DNA of 50,000 nucleotides, taken from Oligoflexia bacterium. GTDB lineage: Bacteria; Bdellovibrionota_G; JANQFH01. The position numbers and the translations under genes were made by a program. The stretch spans positions 1 through 50,000 of the forward strand of contig JANQFH010000007.1 in assembly GCA_028277945.1 (NCBI GenBank). Direction: 5' to 3'. The notes below the pieces were generated by a model. The model saw nothing but the letters and a program-made list of their open reading frames with translations. It had not been told where the DNA came from and searched no databases. This document shows, piece after piece, positions 44,161 through 50,000 of the stretch; the first letter of the stretch is position 1; every line of letters begins with the position of its first letter.

Positions 44161-45177
44161 GTGTTTGCTTACACACTACGTCGACTGACCATTCTGCTGA
44201 TCACCTTCATCGGCGTCACTATTGTCGCCTTTAGCTTAATACGTCTTGTTCCAGGAGATCCTGTCCTACTGTTGTTGGGAGAGCGGGGGGCCTCACCTGA
44301 AGCCTACGCCGCCATGCGTGCCAACCTTGGCTTAGATAGGCCATTGCTGCTGCAATACTTGCAATTCCTTTGGAACGTTTTTCATGGTGACTTAGGCATT
44401 TCAATTGTCTCCAAGCGTCCGGTCATTGAAGAGTTTTTAAGTCGCTATCCAGCTACCTTGGAGCTTGGGTTTACGGCTTTGCTGCTTGCTACTTGTATTG
44501 GCATTCCTCTAGGCATTGTGGCGGCGGTGAAACGGAACACTATTTTTGACTACTCTTTCATGGGAGTGTCCCTGGTTGGTTACTCCATGCCCATCTTTTG
44601 GTGGGGGCTCATCTTGATTTTGCTCTTTTCTGTTACCCTTGGCTGGACGCCAGTTTCTGGACGCATCAGTGCTCTCTATGACATTGAAGCGGTTACCGGC
44701 TTTATGTTGATCGACACCTGGCTGAGTGGTGAGGGTAGGGCGGCGTTTTTTAACGCCTTTAGGCATCTGATCTTACCGGCCATAGCTTTAGGCACCATAC
44801 CTCTGGCAGTGATTGCGCGCATGACCCGCTCCAGCATGCTTGAGGTCCTTGGCGAAGATTACATCCGTACGGCCAAGGCCAAAGGGTTGAGCAACTTGGC
44901 CGTGATCATTATCCACGCCCTACGCAATGCCCTTATTCCCGTGGTTACGGTTATTGGTTTGATGGTTGGCACTATTATTACCGGTGCCATCTTAACCGAG
45001 ACCATCTTTGCCTGGCCAGGCATTGGCAGGTGGATTGTCCACAGCGTTACCTCACTGGACTACCCGGTCATTCAAGGTGGGGTGGTTCTCATTGCCACGG
45101 TAATGATCACCGTCAATCTTCTTGTCGATGTTGCCTACATGGTTAGCAATCCGCGATTGCGGAGCCAAGGTCGATGA
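44161..45177 (+). CDS. dppB: Dipeptide ABC transporter permease DppB
   Basis: This inner-membrane permease pairs with DppC. The 338-residue product has six predicted helices and follows E. coli DppB closely: LIRLVPGDPVLLLLGERGASPEAYAAM, VWEEF-like VIEEFLSRYPATLELG, GYSMPIFWWGLILILL, TPVSGRISALY and the EAA-loop RSSMLEVLGEDYIRTAKAKGLSNLAVIIIHALRNALIPVVTVIG that docks the ATPases. It starts at GTG 44161. The dppC ATG overlaps its TGA (ATGA), so the permease halves are translated together. Confidence 0.96.
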   Translation: MFAYTLRRLTILLITFIGVTIVAFSLIRLVPGDPVLLLLGERGASPEAYAAMRANLGLDRPLLLQYLQFLWNVFHGDLGISIVSKRPVIEEFLSRYPATLELGFTALLLATCIGIPLGIVAAVKRNTIFDYSFMGVSLVGYSMPIFWWGLILILLFSVTLGWTPVSGRISALYDIEAVTGFMLIDTWLSGEGRAAFFNAFRHLILPAIALGTIPLAVIARMTRSSMLEVLGEDYIRTAKAKGLSNLAVIIIHALRNALIPVVTVIGLMVGTIITGAILTETIFAWPGIGRWIVHSVTSLDYPVIQGGVVLIATVMITVNLLVDVAYMVSNPRLRSQGR

Positions 45178-46064
45178 CGAGTTTGAGTGCAAATGCAGGC
45201 GAGGTTCTAAGCCCGGTTCGCACCTTTTGGCTGTTTTTTCGCCAGAACCGTGGGGCACTCTTTGGGTTGAGCCTTATTGTCTTCTTTTTAATCATTGCTG
45301 TCTTTGCACCCTGGCTTGCTCCTTATGAACCAAGCCATGTACACACCGATGCTTACCGCATCCCCCCCCTTTGGAGCGAGGGAGGCAGCAGGACTTTTGT
45401 CCTCGGTACCGATGACTTGGGCCGTGATCTGCTTAGCCGCTTGCTCTACGGAGCACGAGTCTCTATTGGTCTTAGCTTGTTGGTGGTCATGCTCTCTTTG
45501 CTTGTCGGCACTTCATTGGGCTTAATTGCTGGCTATCGTGGTGGCATGATCGATACCGCAATTATGCGCCTAGTAGACATCCTTATGTCATTGCCGAGCA
45601 TTCTCCTCGCCATTGTGGTGGTGGCTATCCTCGGTCCCGGGTTACTCAACGCCGTCATCGCTGTGAGCGTGGTGAAAATACCCAGTTTTGTCCGTATTGT
45701 GAGAGCCCAGGTGATGGCAGAGAAGAAAAAGGACTATGTTGTTGCCTCCAAGAGCTTTGGCGCTAGTGGTTTTCGGCTTGCTGTCATCAACATCTTCCCC
45801 AACTGTTTAGCACCGCTGATTGTGCAAGCGACGCTCGCCTTTAGTGATGGCATTCTTGATATTGCTGCACTTGGTTTTTTGGGTCTTGGGGCACAACCAC
45901 CAACACCTGAGTGGGGCACCATGCTTGCCGATGCGCGCGCCTTTTTAGAGAGCCAGCCTTGGATGGTAACGTTGCCTGGGCTTTGTATTCTTGCGGTGGT
46001 GCTTGGATTCAACCTACTTGGCGATGGTCTGCGCGATGCCTTCGACCCGCGGCTGCGCATGTAG
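45174..46064 (+). CDS. dppC: Dipeptide ABC transporter permease DppC
   Basis: This second permease half (296 residues) has an N-terminal cytoplasmic helix and six membrane segments. The family segment FVLGTDDLGRDLLSRLLYGARVSIGLSLLVV is followed by GLIAGYRGGMIDTAIMRLVDILMSLPSILLAIVVVA. The EAA loop is YVVASKSFGASGFRLAVINIFPNCLAPLIVQATLAFSDGILDIAALGFLGLG, and the end LGDGLRDAFDPRLRM is characteristic. It is coupled to dppB. A 479-base gap with two large hairpins separates it from dppD, which is unusual for this operon. Confidence 0.95.
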   Translation: MTSLSANAGEVLSPVRTFWLFFRQNRGALFGLSLIVFFLIIAVFAPWLAPYEPSHVHTDAYRIPPLWSEGGSRTFVLGTDDLGRDLLSRLLYGARVSIGLSLLVVMLSLLVGTSLGLIAGYRGGMIDTAIMRLVDILMSLPSILLAIVVVAILGPGLLNAVIAVSVVKIPSFVRIVRAQVMAEKKKDYVVASKSFGASGFRLAVINIFPNCLAPLIVQATLAFSDGILDIAALGFLGLGAQPPTPEWGTMLADARAFLESQPWMVTLPGLCILAVVLGFNLLGDGLRDAFDPRLRM

Positions 46065-46111
46065 TGTTGTTTTCCATAAACATTTAAGCCAAGCCTTCAG
46101 GTTTGCAAAGA

Positions 46112-46284
46112 CAACTAAGTTATTTTGCGCCGCTCCGGCGCTCCACCAGCTCGATTTGTTAACGGTCGCTCCGTCGGGGGCCCCTCCGCTTAACCTCCCT
46201 GCGGTCGGTATCGCGGTCTCCCCTTGACGGAGCTCCCGAACAAATCGGCTGGCTCCGCAAGTCGCTTGCAAAACAACTTAGTTG
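46112..46284. repeat. Large nested hairpin between dppC and dppD (first)
   Basis: The outer arm caactaagttattttgc (46112-46128) pairs with 46268-46284 in 16 of 17 positions. An inner stem pairs 46146-46160 with 46239-46252 (14 bp and one bulged T). The 78-base centre is GC-rich with further short inverted repeats. No coding content is credible. Part of the 46065-46543 intergenic gap. Confidence 0.8.
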
Positions 46285-46344
46285 CCTCTCCAATCCAGAA
46301 AGGTTTGGTTACTTGCATGATCGTCATTCTAGCAACGCTTCTAG

Positions 46345-46490
46345 AAGTACTGTGTCAGGTTTTCTGACGAGGCGTCTCGCAGGCGTCGGCATCGATGCTT
46401 ATAATAGACGCCGACGCCGAGAGCCGAGCAGCCCGAGGCGGCGGAACGCCGAGGGACTGCGTCCTCGGAAGAAAACCTGACACAGTACTT
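46345..46490. repeat. Hairpin with 21-bp perfect arms upstream of dppD
   Basis: Bases 46345-46365 are the exact reverse complement of 46470-46490. After two unpaired bases on each side, pairing resumes with cgagg/cctcg. The GC-rich interior holds another stem, ggcgtcggc/gccgacgcc, and a second set of inverted repeats. The 53 bases from the right arm to the dppD start hold only the ribosome-binding site. The element could act as an attenuator, an mRNA processing or stability structure, or an inserted palindromic element. Confidence 0.85.
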
Positions 46491-46543
46491 ATGAAACGTG
46501 GAAAGAATTTACAAGATGTGAACGGAATACTACTGTAGGTGGG

Positions 46544-47536
46544 ATGGCGTTGCTTGAAGTCGAAGAACTAACCGTAAGCTTCAAAACCCTGCGGGGTACA
46601 TTTACTGCTGTTGATCACCTTAGCTTTCAATTAGAACAAGGAGAGACCCTAGGTGTTGTTGGTGAGTCGGGCTCGGGCAAGAGCGTTGCTAGCCTTGCCT
46701 TGATGGGTCTGCTACCACCAAACAGCCAACTGCAGGCGAGTCGGTTGTACTTTCACAACCAAGACCTATTGGGCATTTCCAAAGGGCAGCGACGTCAGCT
46801 GCGCGGTGGCGAGATGACCATGATCTTTCAAGATCCAGTGACTAGCCTTAACCCCTGTTTTACCGTTGGCTTTCAGCTAATGGAGGCGATCAAAGCGCAC
46901 CAAGATCTCGACAAGCAGGCAAGACGTACACGGGCCATAGAGCTCTTAGAACAAGTTGGCATTTCTGCCGCAGCAACGCGGCTCTCCTCCTATCCACATC
47001 AACTCTCAGGTGGAATGTGCCAACGGGTGATGATCGCTATGGCCATTGCCTGTCAGCCACGTCTATTGATTGCCGATGAGCCAACTACAGCGCTTGATGT
47101 GACGATTCAAGCGCAGATCCTAAGTCTGTTGAAAGATCTGCAGCGTCAGCAGGGCATGGCACTGATTTTGATTACCCACGATATTGCTGTGGTGGCTGAG
47201 AACGCTGATCGTATTCTTGTTATGTATGCGGGTGAAGCAGTTGAGCTTGGTGAGAGCAATGCTCTTATCAGCCAACCCCAACACCCGTATACAGCTGCAC
47301 TGCTCGAATCCATGCCCAGTGCGCATGGCTCTGATGAACGCCGCCAAAAACTACCGACGATTCCAGGAACCGTACCAGATTTGGTATACAGGCCACACGG
47401 CTGTCAGCTACATCCGCGTTGTCGTTTTGTCCAAGAGCCATGTCGCCAAGAGCATCCAAAAATGGAGTTGCAACACAAGCGACTGGTACGCTGTTTTTAT
47501 CCGTTATCAAAAAACAACCAAGCGAGTAGTCGATGA
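46544..47536 (+). CDS. dppD: Dipeptide ABC transporter ATPase DppD
   Basis: This cytoplasmic ATPase energises uptake together with DppF. It has Walker A GESGSGKS, the Q-loop IFQDPVTSLNPCFTVG, signature LSGGMCQRV, Walker B LLIADEPTTALD and the H-loop ITHD. The C-terminal oligopeptide/dipeptide extension has the cysteine set C-HPRCRF-C-C found in this family (CQLHPRCRFVQEPCRQEH...RC). The 330-residue length is typical. ATG 46544 is preceded by AGGTGGG. Its end overlaps the dppF start (ATGA). Confidence 0.95.
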   Translation: MALLEVEELTVSFKTLRGTFTAVDHLSFQLEQGETLGVVGESGSGKSVASLALMGLLPPNSQLQASRLYFHNQDLLGISKGQRRQLRGGEMTMIFQDPVTSLNPCFTVGFQLMEAIKAHQDLDKQARRTRAIELLEQVGISAAATRLSSYPHQLSGGMCQRVMIAMAIACQPRLLIADEPTTALDVTIQAQILSLLKDLQRQQGMALILITHDIAVVAENADRILVMYAGEAVELGESNALISQPQHPYTAALLESMPSAHGSDERRQKLPTIPGTVPDLVYRPHGCQLHPRCRFVQEPCRQEHPKMELQHKRLVRCFYPLSKNNQASSR

Positions 47537-48486
47537 CCGCTCCTGTACTGCAAGCAGACGATCTCAGTAAGACCTATCAGCTTTCTACAGGATTGGGACG
47601 TCACCACCGTTTGCAAGCGCTCGAAGGTGTTGGCTTCCAACTGTTAAAGCAGCAGACGCTGGCAATCGTTGGTGAGTCTGGTTGTGGCAAGTCAACGCTG
47701 GCTCGGTTGCTGACCGCCATAGAGACACCTAGCCGAGGTAGGATAGAGCTACATGGCAACCCTTTAGATAAGATTGAAAAACGGCTCTATCGCCAAAAGG
47801 TGCAGATGATCTTTCAAGATCCCTATGGCTCGCTTAACCCGCGAAAAAAAGCGATAGAGATCATTGCCGAGCCTCTCTACATCAATACTGAGAAGTCACG
47901 TTCTGAGTGTCGGCAGCTTGCCATGGAGATGATGCAAAAGGTGGGTTTACGTCCTGAATATGCCAGCAGGTACCCGCACATGTTTAGTGGCGGTCAACGA
48001 CAGCGAATTGGTATTGCCCGTGCGCTGATCATGCAACCTGAAGTCGTGATCTGCGATGAGCCGGTATCCGCTTTAGATATCTCGATTCAGGCACAGGTTT
48101 TAAATTTGCTCTTAGAGCTGCAGGAGAGCTTTGATCTAAGTTATATTTTTATTTCACACGATCTTGCCGTCGTACAACACATTGCCGATGAAGTGCTGGT
48201 GATGTACTTGGGTAAGGTTGTAGAATCAGGCAACCGCGAACAGATTTTTTCGCAGGCAAAACATCCTTACACCCAAGGACTGTTGGCAAGCACGCCGCAG
48301 ATCCATGCGGAAGATCGCCAGCAAGAAATTTCGATTGGTGGTGATCTGCCGTCCCCGCTGCATCCCCCCACTGGATGCGCCTTCCACACCCGCTGTCCGC
48401 TGGCTGAGGCCCGCTGTCGGCAAGAAGTTCCACCACTAAGACCTCACAGCGACAACCATCTCGTCGCCTGCCACCTTGTCCCTTAA
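47533..48486 (+). CDS. dppF: Dipeptide ABC transporter ATPase DppF
   Basis: This partner ATPase of DppD has 317 residues, with Walker A GESGCGKS, Q-loop IFQDPYGSLNPRKKA, signature FSGGQRQRIGIARAL, Walker B VVICDEPVSALD and H-loop ISHD. The C-terminal family extension includes TGCAFHTRCPLAEARC. The start overlaps dppD. The last codons and the TAA stop (48484-48486) lie inside the left inverted repeat of the RAYT element, so the element inserted at, or now supplies, the end of this gene. Confidence 0.95.
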   Translation: MTAPVLQADDLSKTYQLSTGLGRHHRLQALEGVGFQLLKQQTLAIVGESGCGKSTLARLLTAIETPSRGRIELHGNPLDKIEKRLYRQKVQMIFQDPYGSLNPRKKAIEIIAEPLYINTEKSRSECRQLAMEMMQKVGLRPEYASRYPHMFSGGQRQRIGIARALIMQPEVVICDEPVSALDISIQAQVLNLLLELQESFDLSYIFISHDLAVVQHIADEVLVMYLGKVVESGNREQIFSQAKHPYTQGLLASTPQIHAEDRQQEISIGGDLPSPLHPPTGCAFHTRCPLAEARCRQEVPPLRPHSDNHLVACHLVP

Positions 48487-48509
48487 AGGTACGGCCTTAC
48501 TTTTAGGGA
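48479..48509 (+). repeat. Left 31-bp inverted repeat of the RAYT element
   Basis: Each copy contains a short hairpin (aagg-tacgg-cctt on this strand at 48486-48498), as REP palindromes do. It is identical, in inverse, to 49192-49222. It overlaps the last three codons of dppF, including the stop. Confidence 0.88.
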
Positions 48510-48510
48510 A

Positions 48511-49161
48511 TCATGTAGCATCTAGTGTTCTAGTAACTAGGCGGTAGTTCTTACTCTGAGGTAGACGAAATCTGGGTTTTTTTAGCGCCCGCCTGATAAG
48601 TTCTTGATGTTTGGATGCATAGGGCCGATTTAGCCAATGGAGCCTGTCAGATAGACTTGGCGGCACAATCGGGGAAGATTGGACCGCATGGTCATAAACT
48701 GCAAGTCCCAGAAAGGTTTTTGCAATGAGGTAGTGGAGTGTGCTGTAGCGGTATTCTTCTGCCAGGTCAGACAAACCAGCTTCCACGGGGTTACGATAGA
48801 CATACTTATAGGCATGGGCTAGGTAGACCTCGTTGTCGATTAGGCACCATCGGTAAGGAGCGCCAAAAATATGATTGATGCGTCCGCTTTTCCTACCAAT
48901 GGTACGGCTTACTTCCCTTAGCAAGTAATTCATGATGGCATCAAGATTTTCCTCTGGGGTATAAAGAAGCATATGAAAGTGATTGGACATCAGTACAAAT
49001 GAAATAACCCTGGCATGGTAATCCTTTGAAACTTTGGATAATTGTTGTGTAAAGACATTCCAACACTCTTGTCTCGGAATATAAAACCATTCCTTATTGT
49101 TAGATCTAGAGACAACATGGTACGGGAATTCTGCAGTTCTTATTAGAGATTTTCTTGGCAT
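48511..49161 (-). CDS. REP-associated tyrosine transposase (RAYT, TnpA-REP-like)
   Basis: This single-domain Y1 transposase of the HUH superfamily nicks single-stranded DNA at short palindromic repeats. The 216-residue product has the RAYT start PYHVVSRSNNKEWFYIP, the metal-binding HUH pair H61 and H63 in MSNHFHMLLYTPE, and the catalytic-tyrosine region YKYVYRNPVEAGL, where Y120 is the best candidate. Unlike IS200 enzymes, RAYTs are usually domesticated single copies that serve REP repeats. The flanking 31-bp repeats are its likely substrate. The gene is intact and has no stop or frameshift. Confidence 0.92.
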   Translation of the reverse strand: MPRKSLIRTAEFPYHVVSRSNNKEWFYIPRQECWNVFTQQLSKVSKDYHARVISFVLMSNHFHMLLYTPEENLDAIMNYLLREVSRTIGRKSGRINHIFGAPYRWCLIDNEVYLAHAYKYVYRNPVEAGLSDLAEEYRYSTLHYLIAKTFLGLAVYDHAVQSSPIVPPSLSDRLHWLNRPYASKHQELIRRALKKPRFRLPQSKNYRLVTRTLDAT

Positions 49162-49191
49162 CGCTCTTTAACAGAGCAAGAATGATGCCAG

Positions 49192-49222
49192 TCCCTAAAA
49201 GTAAGGCCGTACCTTTAAGGGA
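49192..49222 (-). repeat. Right 31-bp inverted repeat of the RAYT element
   Basis: This is the exact reverse complement of 48479-48509. It lies 30 bases upstream of the transposase ATG and ends immediately before the stop codon of the next minus-strand gene. Confidence 0.88.
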
Positions 49223-49732
49223 TTAGAACCAGTCGTTGTGTTTGGGTCTTTGGCCGAGGCTAGCGAGGCAGACAACCGTGGCGTTTAGAGTCTTGGCACG
49301 TTTGATCCGGCAGGGAATGCGCTGTTTTTCCAAGAAGCGTGCCTTTTTCTGTTGCCACTTTTGCAAAACAATGTGGTAACGGAGATCCTCTTTGTCCCAG
49401 CGCAGTTTGTCGATCCACTCGCAAGAACTCTTCTTTGCAGCACAGAGTTTTTCTATGGATGTGGGAATGGCTTTTAGTTCTCGTTGTGACTTTACCACGG
49501 CATTGCTCTCCTCATCTGCCGGAGACAACTCTTCAATCACAAACATCAGCGTATTGGCACTATCCTTTGCAAGGGTGGCACGGTATCGGCTGTGTCCCGG
49601 CACAAAGGGACCATCCAAGACCACAGCAACAATCTGTTTTTGCGAAGATCCTGAACTCGTTGCCCAGAGAGGCAACAGTTGGACTAAAAACAACCCAAGA
49701 GCAATGGCTAACACGGACAAACTATGTTGCAT
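49223..49732 (-). CDS. Small exported protein of unknown function
   Basis: No family is recognised. The 169-residue product starts with a signal peptide (SLSVLAIALGLFLVQLLPLWA) and has a mature part rich in K, A and E with four cysteines (KLCAAKKSSC, RIPCRIKR, VVCLASLG). The chosen ATG at 49732 has GGGAGGA nine bases upstream; the frame is open to 49867 but those codons lack features. Its stop touches the RAYT element, which could have replaced the original C-terminus. The basic tail (KTLNATVVCLASLGQRPKHNDWF) may or may not be native. Confidence 0.65.
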   Translation of the reverse strand: MQHSLSVLAIALGLFLVQLLPLWATSSGSSQKQIVAVVLDGPFVPGHSRYRATLAKDSANTLMFVIEELSPADEESNAVVKSQRELKAIPTSIEKLCAAKKSSCEWIDKLRWDKEDLRYHIVLQKWQQKKARFLEKQRIPCRIKRAKTLNATVVCLASLGQRPKHNDWF

Positions 49733-49873
49733 GATCTTTATCCTCCCCAACCAAGGTGGGTGACCATACCACGATTTTGCGCTGGATAGCGACAAATTGG
49801 GTTGACACTGCTGCGAAACTTGGCAATAAATAGAGGGCTTTGCCAACGAGGGTGGTCTGTGGACCACGGTTTG

Positions 49874-49926
49874 TTGGAAAAAAGCAGTAATTTTCCTATA
49901 TTACACGGTCTTTGAAAGTTGAATAG
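49874..49926 (+). promoter_or_regulatory. Strong promoter with boxA-like leader, possibly of an rRNA operon
   Basis: TTGGAA (49874-49879) and TATATT (49897-49902) are spaced by 17 bases. Directly downstream, ggtctttgaaagttgaatag (49907-49926) resembles the boxA-containing leader found before 16S rRNA genes. No coding sequence follows in the last 75 bases; a small GC-rich hairpin (ccgcc/ggcgg, 49961-49984) is present. The rRNA interpretation needs the sequence beyond the window. Confidence 0.4.
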
Positions 49927-50000
49927 CAGGTAAAATGTGCTTTAAGGGTCTTCGTACAACCCGCCATAGCTTCGGCGAAGGCGGAATTGAGCGAAACAAC

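Larger units (their letters stand above)
48479..49222. mobile_element. RAYT element bounded by 31-bp perfect inverted repeats
   Basis: The 744-base unit consists of one minus-strand Y1 transposase gene between 48479-48509 and its exact reverse complement at 49192-49222. The left repeat contains the dppF stop; the right repeat abuts the stop of the next gene (TTA at 49223-49225). No target-site duplication is seen, as expected for HUH/Y1 enzymes. Confidence 0.85.

Noticed and set aside
46014-46271. 85-codon minus-strand frame between dppC and dppD
   Set aside because: It is made of hairpin sequence and low-complexity GC-rich codons.

Overview
The window looks like chromosomal DNA of a Gram-negative bacterium of the deltaproteobacterial or Myxococcota type. 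The pointers are two small PilZ proteins (one resembling the family common in myxobacteria), tandem PEGA-domain envelope proteins, a cysteine-rich lipoprotein, several outer-membrane beta-barrel candidates, a sigma-54 NtrC-type regulator and SH3-barrel surface proteins. The phylum is an inference. Gene density is high. Many starts are TTG or GTG, and adjacent genes often overlap by 1 to 14 bases.

Layout. 1-1.8 kb: apt, tRNA-Arg(CCU), a repeat-rich gap and two PilZ genes. 1.9-7.5 kb: plsB, then the peptidoglycan-recycling pair ldcA-mpl, then nth running the other way. 7.8-15.5 kb (minus strand): fabH, an SH3/beta-barrel protein, rho, two tandem PEGA proteins and a glycosyltransferase. 15.6-21 kb (plus): a surface-glycan locus with an O-antigen ligase/polymerase-like protein, a methyltransferase, two glycosyltransferases and a sugar epimerase. 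21-25.4 kb: exported or outer-membrane proteins of unknown role. 25.4-28.3 kb: a sensor kinase and sigma-54 response regulator pair. 28.3-33.4 kb (minus): an antitoxin-MazF module, then ribD-ribE-ribBA-ribH-nusB and a lone M17 N-terminal domain. 33.5-40.7 kb: thiD, a fused E1 alpha/beta 2-oxoacid dehydrogenase, a lipoprotein, tyrS and a secreted beta-helix protein. 40.9-48.5 kb: a dipeptide ABC transporter with two tandem binding proteins (dppA-dppA-B-C-D-F), split by two large hairpins. 48.5-49.2 kb: a REP-associated tyrosine transposase (RAYT) between perfect 31-bp inverted repeats. The last 130 bases hold a strong promoter and a boxA-like leader that may precede an rRNA operon.

The most unusual content is non-coding. 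A double-hairpin repeat of about 215-235 bp occurs at 7535-7770 and, inverted, at 23876-24090. Its stems differ by paired changes that keep the helices, and its apical cores come in two exchangeable versions. Larger hairpins with unrelated arms lie at 785-859, 46112-46284 and 46345-46490. In the first two loci the repeat cores create false GTG-started N-terminal extensions of the neighbouring genes. No CRISPR array, prophage or rRNA gene is visible, and I see no complete previously undescribed protein system. The hairpin families and the RAYT element are the best leads.
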